Below are positions 26,101 through 35,623 of a DNA stretch of 60,000 nucleotides, piece by piece. Each line of letters begins with the position of its first letter. Position 1 is the stretch's first letter. Where the stretch lies: contig CAIIXF020000005.1 in the NCBI GenBank assembly GCA_903813345.2, positions 9,677,375 to 9,737,374 of the forward strand. The letters run 5' to 3'. Both the position numbers and the translations under genes were made by a program. The notes below the pieces were generated by a model that worked only from the letters and a program-made list of their open reading frames with translations, had not been told where the DNA came from and searched no databases. Source of the stretch: Owenia fusiformis (Eukaryota; Annelida; Polychaeta; Sabellida; Oweniidae).

Positions 26101-29100
26101 TTCTACATGTCTTTTGATTCTGCCTTGAATATAAAACACAAAAATGAATCAGACAATTACTGAGATCAGTTGCAGAGTTTCGTACAATATGCACTGTAAA
26201 ACATACATTAAGTTCTATTACACAGTGTTGTTAACCTCTTGACTACCCAGAGTGACCCCAGAAATGACCTTGAAACCCAGAGTGACGAGATAATCCGTCA
26301 CAAAATCTTTCACTAAAATTGCACTTATTTGAACAATTTTCATCCAATTTACACAAAAATTGTTTTAAAATGACTAGAAATGATCACTGCCGTCTAATTT
26401 TACTAAATTGAACATCGGCTGTTGTATATGTATGTAATAAAATGTCAAAAGCTGGCAAAAATGAAAAATTATCTGGTTTCAACATATTGTAACGACCCAA
26501 TGTGTTGTGTTGGGGGTTGTGCAGTTTCGTGGGGGTTGATTTAATAATAAGGGTCGAACAAAACATGTAAGTTTGAGGTCGATAATACTGAACATTACTA
26601 TATTGTTTAATAATAAGTCATAAAATACATGAACATGTTACATAACAATAAGAAATGCATACAAGTACAACTCCTGTAACCTCAAATCTAAGTACAATAC
26701 CTGGACTGATAGCTTGCAATTATCTCACACAATGATGTCAAGGAAATCTGGTGTTCAAAGTAGAAAGTACCTGTTAATAATGCATTGATAACTCACCCAA
26801 AAACAACCAAGTGCCCGCGACTTAAGTAAATATCCAAGATGGTGACAAATATATATCCGACTAATTGATAAACTGAACTCCTTAATTGATTCCTTAATTG
26901 ATTCCTAGTCCAAATATCCACAAAGACAGTACAGTAGCTGAAGTCATTTACCCAAGCGAGCCAGGAGCGAGACTGAGGTCCTGATGGTGAACATTTACTT
27001 ATATACCCCTGAGACTCCAAGTGCAGCTTGTACAGAGGGACCAAGGCATTGAAGTCATTGATTGGTTAACTTGAGTACTAAAAGACTAAAGGACATCCCT
27101 AAAACTGACCATGACAAATTATGGACCAATGATTGGTTAAGTGACTGAAGCAAATGTTAGAATGCAGTTGGTACTGAGAATATTCCATAGTAAAAGACTG
27201 CTTGCACCAAAACTCAAGTGGACTGAAGATGACCAGACTGTAAAGTGATTGGTTGAAAGATACAATGGAAGTGTGCCTACTGTCTAAAAACCACCAGCCT
27301 CTATGAAACCAAGAACTAAGGCTAGATACTAATACATGATTGGTTGACAAATGACAATTAAGTTTGACCATTATATGACCTTCAGCCTTTATGTAAATGC
27401 GGATATAACTGAGAAATTATACATCCTAAGACCCAAATCCATTACACCATTTTAGAAAATGTGATTCAAGAGGTTAAACATACATTTACTGCAATCATAT
27501 GTAAAGAATTTAATGAGATAGTTCAAAGTAAGTTTCACAAAAAGTTAGTTGTTAGTGGAGTTTGTTATCAGTTCATTTAGTTCAACTACTTGAGAAGTAG
27601 CAGTGAACTGCAAGAATTTACACATTAGATCATATTTGGGAATTGCCTTCTCATACATTGTATGATTTATATCTTATTTGGAATTGGTTGAATGATTTAC
27701 TTATATGGCAAACTATTGAACAAGTATTCAGAACATTATCCACGATAGGAGGACCAGGATGATATTATGATGCCGAATTTTGAATTTTTCCTTTGAAGAT
27801 TCATTTTACATAACCCTGGCAAAGAATAGAAATGAATAAACGAGAGCAATAAACAATGAAATCTATATATCCGAACACCTGGCTAATCCGAACACCTTCC
27901 AATCTGAACACTTTTTCTGGTATCCTTTCCTCCCATTGAAGCCCATGTTAAAAGTTAAAATCTGAACACCTCCTAATTCCAAAGTGAACACTCATATTTG
28001 AAAAGTTAACAGTTTTCACAAAATATTATACTGTATTTTTCTTACAAAATTGCTCAAATATTTTCAATTTAACTCTGATTTGTTATGATATCAAAACTTC
28101 TGAAAAAACATCAAATTGTCTCAATCAGAATTACTAAATTACTCATTTAAATCGGATTTTGGAATGCCATAGAGCTATCTGGTCAAGATATACATGCATT
28201 AATATTCATTGAGAATGCCAATATTTGTTCAAAACCTTATAGAGGTGTCCCATTTGTTTTTGCTGTACTTTGCTGGACACAGACTGACAGAGGTACCAAC
28301 CTTGAGTCTTTCAGCATCTGTTCTGACTTGAAGTAATTCCCTTATGGACTCAATGAAGCCTTGGTAATGGTAGTTACACATACGCTCAATTTCTTTGTCA
28401 TGATGCTTGATCCGAAGATCCAGACGATCCATAAACTTGTGGGGATCATCAGCATCGTATACTGCCCTGTAATAAAACAAAACACTGATAAGAACAGGTG
28501 ACCCCGGATAGTTCGCAGTTTATAATTACCTCTTCCTGGTATAAGTTTCATTTCTTACTAACTTTCCACAATCTATTACCTAAATACTGCACATGATGAT
28601 GTCTTAATCAACAACATATTCTGTACATATTTCTTCATCTTAATATAGAATATCAAGTCAATAAAATATAGTTAAGCCAGAAACTGACATCTTGTTGCTG
28701 GAAGCTTGTTTACAAATTTGGGACCATCCATTCTGCTCTATAGCAAAGAATTTGAAATTACTGCTTTATTGCACAGTTTACAGCCTTCATTCAGTATTGG
28801 TGATCGAGATGACCAATCGATATAAATTATTTTTGCATTTTGAAAGTCATAAACTTTCTCTGTGAATTTTAAAAAATTGAAAACATTTATTGGATATGTG
28901 CTACCACTAAACAAGTAGTGCGGATATAGTCACTTGTCAGATATCCACACATCTTGTTTAGAGGTAGCAAATTTTTGTTCAATGTTTCCCATTTTGTATA
29001 AAATTACACAGAAACCTTTAAACTTTCAATATGCAAATATAATTTGTTTTGATAGGTCATCTCGATCACCAATATTGAATGAATGCTGTTTAAGCTGTGA

Positions 29101-31387
29101 AACAGCTGCAATTTCAAATTATTTGCTTTGGAGAGAGTATTATTGCTTTATGTGTCCCTATAGAATGAACTACACACATATTTATACAATTTCCTTTTTT
29201 TGTACACATGTATGAATTGATTGAGTACCCAGCATGCCTAAGTTGGTGAAATATCACAAAATCAAATTTAAAAATGACTGTTAATATCTGCACCCATGGG
29301 CGTAGGGCTATATTTTGAGTTGGTACGCACACTCGGGGATGCCTGATTGCAGGTCGCGCATCGTCGGGGGTCCTGGGGTATGCTCCCCGCGAAATTTTTT
29401 TCAAGGACGTTATTTGATGGAATCTTAGCGTTTTTATCAACTTTAAATGTTGACAATGGTAAACATACAGATGCGGTAGGAAGCATCAATAAATTTGCAA
29501 ATAAATTAAAGCATTTTAACACATTTTTAATTTTTTTCAAATTCATTTGGTACGCATGTGCATATTTTGCGTAATAGGCGCTATGTCTTTGGCACCTTGC
29601 GTACATGATATCCGCACCGCTTGTTTACGTATAGCACAGTCTGCAGAGTGAGAATATGAAACAAAAATATATCAAGAAACATCCCTGAAAATTTGGGAAA
29701 TGAGCAGACAAAAAGAAGAAAGAATGTTGAATTCAAAAGAAATAACTATAACTTTGAATCAAGCCACAGGGAAACATTCTACATCTATAAATATAATTTC
29801 ATCAGGTACCACTCTTCTTATACTAGTATAGTCCCTATATCAGCTACAAATAAACCTTTACTAGGGACTGTGTGTTAACTGAGCATCTAAACTAGCTCAA
29901 ATGTTCAGTTAACCCAACTTCACAGGATTTTACTTGAGGTTACAGGTTAATTGAGGGTTTTAATACAATATGGCACCTTTAAAAATCAAAAACTTTTAGC
30001 AATAGAGTCTGAAAAACAAGTTGTTTTGTTACGAATGACACAAGAAAAATAGCATTGATCAATAAATATTATGACAGATCAAGGAGGATTGGCTCCCAGA
30101 AAGCAAACTTGATATATTCCTATGTTAGAATGTCATTATTGTCATAAACTGGTTGTAAATTCATGAGCAGCAATCCAATTTAAGACTTGACTAATAACTT
30201 GATCACTTCTTGTGTGTTTAGAATTTTTTGTCATGTTATTTTATAAGACCAAAACTCGTGATTCAAAATTTGAAGTGAAAATCAAGACATCCTTCAAGAT
30301 CAGATTCATTGTTAGACAATGTTAAGTTGCGTCCTTGGGCGCGAATCTTCATTGAAGACAAGTTCTTTCAAAAAGATGCTTAGCCACATTGTGGTGTTAA
30401 AATTGAAATAAACATTATGTTTTCTTAATAACATTATGCTTTAAATTGTTATAGGATATTTTATCTAGGATATTTTCTGATCAAGGCAGACTGAAGGTAA
30501 ATTGATCTTTTTAGCTCAAAAGGGAAATGTAATTCATAAACGTTGTTACAATTTGCCTAAAATCTGAAATGTGCAGTATTCTGCAGGACTACATGTATAT
30601 AAGAAAATAGATCAAAATATTATGACACCAGGGATGGTCCAACAGGTACTTGCATGATTATATCACACTCAATACTGAACATTATGTAGAGGAAACTAAA
30701 TTATAAATGAACTCATATCGTATGACATGAAAATTAGCCGGTGTCAATTGTAAACATCCTATACCTGATGACAAGTCCCATACTTCCTGGATTGCCTGAT
30801 TCCACTTCTCGGAGTAAACATTCATGATTGCCTAGGAGTTCAACAGTCCTATACTCAGAAAACCAATCTGCCATGTCAGCTAGGCATCATTTGACCCATA
30901 ATATCCATTCAAAATGATCACTTTCTGCACATTCAATATTCTTTCTAACATGCCAGTCAAGGCCATACTCCATTATGAATATCAGAAATTATGAAAATGA
31001 GCAATATTCAACGCCATCTGTGGCTTCATATATTATGCCAAGTTTCTATACAGGTATGTTTTTAGAAAGAATACATAATATAGATATCATATTCACCTAG
31101 GAAAGACGTATACTATTTGTAAACAGTTGTAAATATTGATAATCTTCACTTCCTCATGATCTAAAAATTGACCCACTTTTTCCAGGTAAAAATTGTTAAA
31201 AGTTTTTGGTATAAGTAAATTATTACCGTAATGTGTTACTTAAGTGTCCTTCAAGTGATTCTATTTCGTCTATCAAAAGTTCATGTTGAGTTGCTTGTGG
31301 CTTTTTCACGGTGATATCACCGTCTTCAGGTGGCAATTTTGAGTTTTTCAACTCGCCCCCAAAATCTTCTTCATTTCCGGCCGCCAT
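11169..31387 (-). CDS. EXOC6: Exocyst complex component 6 (Sec15), 21 coding exons
   Basis: Sec15 is the exocyst subunit that binds Rab11/Sec4-type GTPases on vesicles and tethers them at the plasma membrane. Exons in transcript order, as plus coordinates: 31227-31387, 28301-28466, 25604-25788, 24985-25189, 24302-24544, 23946-24161, 23630-23698, 23170-23253, 22789-22835, 22494-22614, 22209-22280, 21730-21933, 20409-20518, 18886-18994, 17761-17840, 17299-17426, 16882-16988, 16291-16432, 12170-12243, 11772-11884, 11169-11292. All junctions use GT/AG and the total is 2,760 bp (919 codons plus stop). Family blocks are clear: HKFMDRLDLRIKHHDKEIER (residue ~62), MVDFAPVYRCLHIY (~398), GYGFTVSQLYDLLLEIRDQY (~524), TEIDDMVRKSANILLTRTLS (~630), WSTYLADYGQ (~850). 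Vertebrate proteins have about 800 residues; the difference is mainly an NPF-rich insert. I chose the start at 31387 (AGTATGGCGG context); an in-frame ATG lies upstream at 31453. Confidence 0.95.
13588..14184 (-). pseudogene. Non-LTR retrotransposon ORF2 C-terminal fragment
   Basis: An open frame of about 198 codons, antiparallel to nothing else and inside an EXOC6 intron. It contains a Cys-x2-Cys-x9-His-x4-Cys motif (CLRCGRTTNDTVKHMIVEC), which resembles the zinc-binding region after the reverse transcriptase of many invertebrate LINEs. No polymerase motif (such as a YADD box) precedes it, and a stop lies just upstream in the same frame, so it is a 5'-truncated relic. On the minus strand an A/T-rich tail of repeated AATAC words (plus ~13405-13425) follows, as expected for a LINE 3' end. 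The clade is not identifiable from this piece, and another zinc-binding domesticated protein cannot be excluded. Confidence 0.6.
15379..15964. mobile_element. 586-bp hAT-like MITE in an EXOC6 intron
   Basis: It begins TAGGGATGTCACGG and ends CCGTGACATCCCTC. Flanks are AGAGACAT (15371-15378) and ATAGACAT (15965-15972), an 8-bp target duplication with one mismatch. The subterminal regions are dense in CGGGAC/GTCCCG words in both orientations, a common transposase-binding arrangement. There is no coding frame. Confidence 0.75.
16688..16780 (+). repeat. ~120-bp dispersed repeat, EXOC6 intron copy
   Basis: A shortened copy starting GCAATAACATGCAAAATGTC, with the CCATTTGTTACAG core and a truncated middle. 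It is antisense to EXOC6. Confidence 0.75.
17461..17582 (+). repeat. ~120-bp dispersed repeat, EXOC6 intron copy
   Basis: A near full-length copy: CAAGGCATCAACATG start, GTCATTTGTTACAGATGCC core, and the terminal CACCCCTTGTGGTGG palindrome. It is antisense to EXOC6. Confidence 0.8.
19391..19951. mobile_element. 561-bp inverted-repeat MITE flanked by TA
   Basis: It lies in the EXOC6 intron 18995-20408. Ends are GAGAGGTTAAGCTACACGT and ACGTGTAGCTTAACCTCTC, perfect inverted repeats of about 19 bp bounded by TA. Inside, a segment containing ACGTATTCAACAAAACTTGA near 19408 is repeated as ACGCGTATTCAACAAAGCAT near 19545, and each copy is followed by a TGACGTCAGATT word. There is no coding frame, and the superfamily is unsettled beyond the TA target. 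Confidence 0.8.
21053..21197 (+). repeat. ~120-bp dispersed repeat, EXOC6 intron copy with internal insertion
   Basis: It begins TAGGCATTAACATGCAAAAT and has the CCATTTGTTAC core followed by about 22 extra bases. It ends with TGTCATCACTTCTGATGGTG. It is antisense to EXOC6. Confidence 0.8.
22310..22492. repeat. Degenerate tandem repeat between two EXOC6 exons
   Basis: About four imperfect units of roughly 45-60 bp built on CTTTTGTGTATATTAT and GAATGAATT(A/G)AAAA fill almost the whole short intron between exons 22209-22280 and 22494-22614. The reading frame that crosses it on the minus strand is a by-product of the repeat. Confidence 0.7.
23946..24544 (-). CDS. EXOC6: EXOC6 exons 5-6: eight-NPF-motif acidic insert
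   Basis: Two adjacent exons, 24302-24544 (81 codons) and 23946-24161 (72 codons), encode residues ~240-392. After a basic stretch (KGPIKKSTKPKVIK) come eight Asn-Pro-Phe motifs at about residues 286, 298, 309, 321, 328, 335, 342 and 349. The last five follow a seven-residue repeat of the form NPFADKT. Most motifs are followed by acidic residues (NPFDDDD, NPFGDDD, NPFNDD, NPFAEE), the context preferred by EHD-family EH domains. An acidic tail (EEEYDEFEEE) follows. The vertebrate protein has a shorter linker here, as far as I recall without NPF motifs. Both exons begin and end in phase 0, so skipping either or both keeps the frame. Confidence 0.9.
26231..27477. mobile_element. piggyBac-type MITE split by an LTR insertion
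   Basis: The two halves (26231-26487 and ~27447-27477) together match the intact 298-bp copy at 9904-10201: TTAACCTCTTGA on the left, TCAAGAGGTTAA on the right, and the same internal palindromes. The intervening 959 bp is absent from the intact copy, so it is a later insertion. The whole nest lies in the EXOC6 intron 25789-28300. Confidence 0.85.
26488..27446 (-). mobile_element. Candidate solo LTR of a Gypsy-type retrotransposon
   Basis: The insert runs TGTAACGACC to CCATTACA on the plus strand. It thus has the TG...CA ends of an LTR, and the TGTAACG/CGTTACA terminus is common in Ty3/Gypsy LTRs. Read on the minus strand it resembles a promoter: four CCAAT-type boxes (AACCAATCA; plus GATTGGTT at ~27059, 27130, 27246 and 27338), then a TATA box GGGGTATATAAGT (26997-27009). 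There are no internal retroviral-type genes, so only one LTR remains. A clear 5-bp target duplication is not seen (CATAT against CCATT/CATTT), which lowers confidence. Confidence 0.65.
28741..29132. repeat. Long palindromic hairpin in EXOC6 intron 1
   Basis: The left arm (~28741-28910) and right arm (~28945-29132) are imperfect reverse complements. For example, TTCAGTATTGGTGATCGAGA pairs with TCTCGATCACCAATATTGAA, and GTGCTACCACTAAACAAG pairs with the CTTGTTTAGAGGTAGC region. Arms are about 165-180 nt and the loop about 35 nt. No coding content. It is probably a fold-back MITE; the pre-mRNA could form a long double-stranded stem. Confidence 0.75.
29220..29650. other. GC-rich transposon-like segment in EXOC6 intron 1
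   Basis: The stretch 29280-29410 is much richer in GC than its surroundings and contains GGGGGTCCTGGGGTATGCTC, a type of sequence I associate with repeated elements in marine invertebrate genomes. Two overlapping minus-strand frames (108 and 112 codons) cross it but show no recognisable domain. No clear inverted ends were found. Confidence 0.35.
31227..31387 (-). CDS. EXOC6: EXOC6 first coding exon
   Basis: It encodes a poorly conserved acidic N-terminus (MAAGNEEDFGGELKNSK) and then a family-like segment, ELLIDEIESLEGHL, comparable to the 'LQEIES' start of vertebrate EXOC6. It ends CG before a GTAATA donor and joins in phase to 28466. The exon lies directly next to a GC-rich palindromic NRF1-type site and the probable plus-strand first exon of the Tudor gene. 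Confidence 0.85.
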
Positions 31388-31402
31388 ACTTTTTCCACCT
31401 GC

Positions 31403-31412
31403 GCGCATGCGC
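31403..31412. promoter_or_regulatory. NRF1-type palindromic site in a shared promoter
   Basis: GCGCATGCGC is the core of the nuclear respiratory factor 1 consensus. It lies 16 bp upstream of the chosen EXOC6 start codon (31387, minus strand) and about 77 bp before a strong plus-strand splice donor (GAG|GTAAGTA at 31489/31490) that could end a first non-coding exon of the Tudor gene. CpG and GC content are raised here compared with the surroundings. This fits a bidirectional housekeeping-type promoter. Confidence 0.6.
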
Positions 31413-31489
31413 ATTAGCATTTTAGCTGAGCAAGCCCTTTTTAAAACATTCAAACGTGAAGATATATTTGCTTATTTTGGCTCATTGAG
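31413..31489 (+). other. Possible 5' non-coding exon of the Tudor gene
   Basis: The donor GAG|GTAAGTATA is close to the ideal consensus. A matching acceptor, TTCTTGTTATTCTAG, ends at 33287, just before the exon that carries the Tudor start. The 5' boundary is not defined. Joining the two would place an in-frame stop before the main start codon, so this exon would be untranslated. The alternative is a TATA promoter at 33249-33256 (TATATAAA) with transcription starting near 33280. Confidence 0.4.
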
Positions 31490-31499
31490 GTAAGTATAA

Positions 31500-33238
31500 A
31501 GCTTAAACAGTTGATAATGAATTATTTCAATGAAACCAGGGTTCATTTGGATGTATATTTTGCCAAGGTTTCTTTTTCAATATCAGAAAATGAAGCCAGC
31601 GAAGAAGACCTAAAAATTCCTCAAATTCCCAGATCAAAACATGTTTTTGGACCACAGTCAACGCTCTTTATCTCCCATACCTGTAGTAAAAAGTCGAAGT
31701 CCCGGGTGGAAGTCTGATAACTAATGTTGGGATAATTACTAAATGAGCACACATTTACTCGTGGACTACTTACACGTTACTGCCTCAAGGTTACCTAGCA
31801 TTACGCAAGTTGACTTGCTGAATACCAGAAGAAGTCGAGCTTGCGTACGTTAGGGGAGCTGGTTGTACTAGCCTACAGATTTAAGGTAAAGAACTTCGCA
31901 ACGCAAGAACAAGAATATCAAAACAGAACTATGACGATTGTCATTTTTCATTCATTGTTTTTTTTAGTATTCTCACTAGGGCCTACAGTAGAGCTGGCAT
32001 CGAATAGCATTTTAATGTGGACTTGTTGGAGCTCTCGATCGACGACGACATTGTTGGGTCAAGTGTTATTCAAAAAATTGAAAAATTCTGAAGAAGATCC
32101 ATCTGAATTTTAGAGTTTCTAGGCTTGTTATTAGCAATACGATGCACAGTAGTCATTCTCATTTGAATGTTTTATATTTAACTTGCAAATAAACCATGTT
32201 TAACTTATCAGACTTTGGCAAGAAAGCTATAAATAGGCATAACAATAAAACAAACCACGATTTCTGTTGTTATTTCCGGGCAGCTATTTATAATGTAGGG
32301 TTAATCTCGAGGGGCCCGAGACCTTATTTGAGAGCAGGAATTCGTTCGAAACAAAAAAAAATTGAACAGGCGGTAAAACTTCACTTGCAAGCAATGGCAA
32401 AGATTCTAATTCACAGGGAAATAACTTATTATGTTGTGAGTTCCGAATGTCAATCTGGAGGCATTGTGTCGACATGGGTGTCGCAGAGAGCATTCAATTG
32501 ACAATCGACCGTTCTGACATTCAATGCCAGCTCTAGCCTACAGTCTAAATATTTATAGATAAACGGTAGGTTTTCAAACGTAATACTGTTCTTTCTGAAG
32601 CGGGTTTGACTACAGATGCCTAAGACCTGTTATCTCAAGGATAGAATGCACAAAAGCAAAAGATTTGTTATTAAATGAAAAAAAGTCTAAATGTGATTTA
32701 ACATGTTAATTCTGCATTTGGTCCACCATTTTTTATCAGTACTATTGGTAACACAAATTCCATAGAATGAAATAAAGGACTAGAAAAAAATATGGCACAC
32801 ACATGCACATGAATGACTGTAAGTTTAAACCAACCAGATAATTTTATTTTTTTAATTTTGTCTATTCTACGATATAACCCCAGATCTGAGGTCTATATTA
32901 CAATTTGAACATGAAAACAAAATGTTTCGAATATTCATTATGGTCCGCCATTACTATGGCCCTCCGTTATGACGTCACACATTACTCATATTACCAGGGG
33001 TATTGTTTGCGAATATACCCCGGGTGAAATGTTGACTTTGTTCACAGTTTACAGAATAGAAGGTGTCAATACAGTCATGTTAGAATTTGTGATAAAAACC
33101 AACGTCTTTGTGGCTTTATGTCGAATAATCAATCATCAGCAAGAAATATAGTCAAAAAAGTATTTGACACTTGTTTCGTTTAGATAGACCCTTGACTGAG
33201 ATGGATGCTAATGAAACATTAATAATGGATTCTCCGCA
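31500..33238. other. Stretch between EXOC6 and the first Tudor coding exon
   Basis: Either intron 1 of the Tudor gene or intergenic DNA. Open frames at 31841-32113 and 32196-32501 have no domain, low-complexity patches and no matching splice context, so I do not call them genes. No repeat of the local families was seen. Confidence 0.5.
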
Positions 33239-33469
33239 ATGAATACTGTATATAAATGTTGTAACCAATTCTTTCTTGTTATTCTAGGGTCTCTGAAATC
33301 GGTAGGTTATATAGGTAGTTACCCAGTTACCAACAAGATATTTTCAAGTTACACCCAAGAGAGTACAGTTCCAGGCAGCTGTGGTCAGCTTGTAGGGTGC
33401 AAAGTTGTGGAGAAAGGTGACATCGTATGAGGGGAATTTCAGAACCGCCACATAAAGCACATGTACGCT

Positions 33470-35623
33470 ATGAACCACGGAACAAACAATGTTAGATCTG
33501 ATGAAGATAATGCTCTGGAATATAAGTTTAGAGTCACCCAGATAATTGACCCACACAACTTCTTTGCACAGGTGTCTAATGGTAAGTTAAGTTACATGCT
33601 TTTGTAATTTCAAACACTTTTTTATGTTGTTTATCTTTATCTTCAAGTAAATTCATGATAAAATTTAAGTTATTCATAAACTAATGCACATATTACTAAG
33701 CATCAATAAATATTTATGAATTATGAATTGAAATCATTTCTTTCATTTTTATACATAAAAAGTACATGTCCACTTACAGTACATTCACTTTTTTACCTTT
33801 AGATGCCGACTTTAGAGATTTTACAGTGTTTGAACATTATATGAATCAGCACTTCAACAGTGTACAGCAAGTGGAGGTTGATGTTGAAAACCTTGTTACT
33901 GGCCAACCTATTGCCACATACTGCAGAGATCAAAAGCAATGGAAACGTGCCACTGTGGGAACTGTGAACTGGTAAGTGATGTCAGGGGTTCCATTAGATG
34001 AAGTTAATTCTTTCAATTTTTTCCAAAATTGCCAGTCCCGTTGTTTTCAAAGATTTTACAAACTTTCCATGGTAAAATTATAATTTTCAATGATTTTGCC
34101 TGTTATTTTCATAAATTTGCCTGAATTTGTCAGAATATCGACTGAATGAATATCAAATCAAATGAAACCACTAAATATAGACATGTGTCTTTATGTTATA
34201 TCACCTCCACTGCCTAAAATGAACTTATATTAGAAAAAATATCAAACACTTTATTTGATACCATGCTGAAGTTCTGAAGTTTCAATACAATGCCATCATC
34301 ATATATTGTGTATACCCTATTTATGAACACTTATTCCTAGTTCCTTTTATGCCTAGAGTATCATGTCACCCCCACAAGTGGTGTCATATTGTTTTAGTCT
34401 CCAACTTTTTGTGTATTGAGTTTGGGTATTCAGTTTTTGGCATTTGGTGATAGGCATTCAGAGTCTGTAATAAATGGTAGGTTGTAACATTTATCATGTT
34501 AATGCCTTGTAATCTTATTACAGTGATACAGAGGAAGTGGATGTGTTCCACATTGATTATGGCACTGCAGAAATAGTAAATGTGGAGGATATCTGTGTGA
34601 CCATACCCCCAGAGATACACCAGAGGACCCCAGAGGCACTACGATGTCGGCTCATGGGAGCCAGACCAGTAAGATATTCTTTAATAACATTTACTAAAAA
34701 TGTTTTCATGTAACCACCACAAGTGGGACATATTGTTAAACTCTCCAACCTTTTTGTGGTGGTGGTTGGTGTTCGGCAGGTGGTGACATTTTGCATGTTT
34801 ATGTTGAATTGTAGAAAGATCTAGTCTGGATGTAAAGCTTTCATATATATATGTTCTGTTCCAAGTAGCTATTTTAAAGATGGATCTTTTCCAATTTGTA
34901 AGATAAAATGTGGCTCTTTTAGAATTGAAGTTCCCTGGTCCATTTTATGCTAAACAAATGCCCATACTCAGTTTTCCCCAGAATAAAATTGAAGTTTCTT
35001 GGATTGTCATCATAATTTGAAAATCATGAATAAGTAGAAAAGATGAGATATGTATGTTCACATTATTTAAAGTATAAATATTTATTTTGATTGGTCTTAA
35101 AGTATATGTGATAGTTTCACGGTACAAACTGTTGTTATATATTTTATAGATTGCTACACATTGGATAAGTCGTGCCACATCAAGATTCCGTGAACTGGTC
35201 AACCAGCGTGTACTCCGGGGATATCTCTATCCACAGGGTGATATAGCTCAAGGTCTTGGCGTATGCCTGTATCAGTGAGTGTTGATATTGTAATATCATT
35301 TTGGTCTTTTTATTTTCATCTTAGTATGCAAAAGGGGAATTTGAGTAAAATAGTGATTCAAAACCCAACTTGAATGAGGAATTCGGAGCATCCTAGTTGA
35401 GACATGGGATCTTTTTGAGTCGCCATGGATATAGTTAGTCACACTAGTGAAATCAATATTGTTAAGAATGTCAATGTATATATGTATAATATAAACTATT
35501 TGTTGTTTGCTAGGGATGGCAAGGCTTTGTCTGACATACTTTGTGAAGAGTTTCTGGCACAATCTGATGGCTTCTATCCCATAGAGCTTAAGAACTCACC
35601 CACGAAACCAACATATCCACCAG
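33470..35623 (+). CDS. Extended Tudor domain exons
   Basis: The first five coding exons give the usual eTud order. First, VTQIIDPHNFFAQVSN (N-terminal staphylococcal-nuclease-like strand). Then a helix (DFTVFEHYMNQHF). Then the Tudor barrel with IATYCRDQKQWKRATV and EEVDVFHIDYGTAEIVNVED. Finally the C-terminal SN-like part (RELVNQRVLRGYLYPQGD, GKALSDILCEEFLAQSDG). The DYG turn is followed by Thr, where many arginine-methyl binders have Asn. Confidence 0.9.

Noticed and set aside
26231-27477. A single 1.2-kb piggyBac-type element
   Set aside because: The copy at 9904-10201 lacks the middle 959 bp, which itself has TG...CA ends, so two separate events fit better.
32196-32501. 101-codon plus frame upstream of the Tudor gene
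   Set aside because: No domain, no splice links in phase to the Tudor exons, and composition like surrounding DNA.
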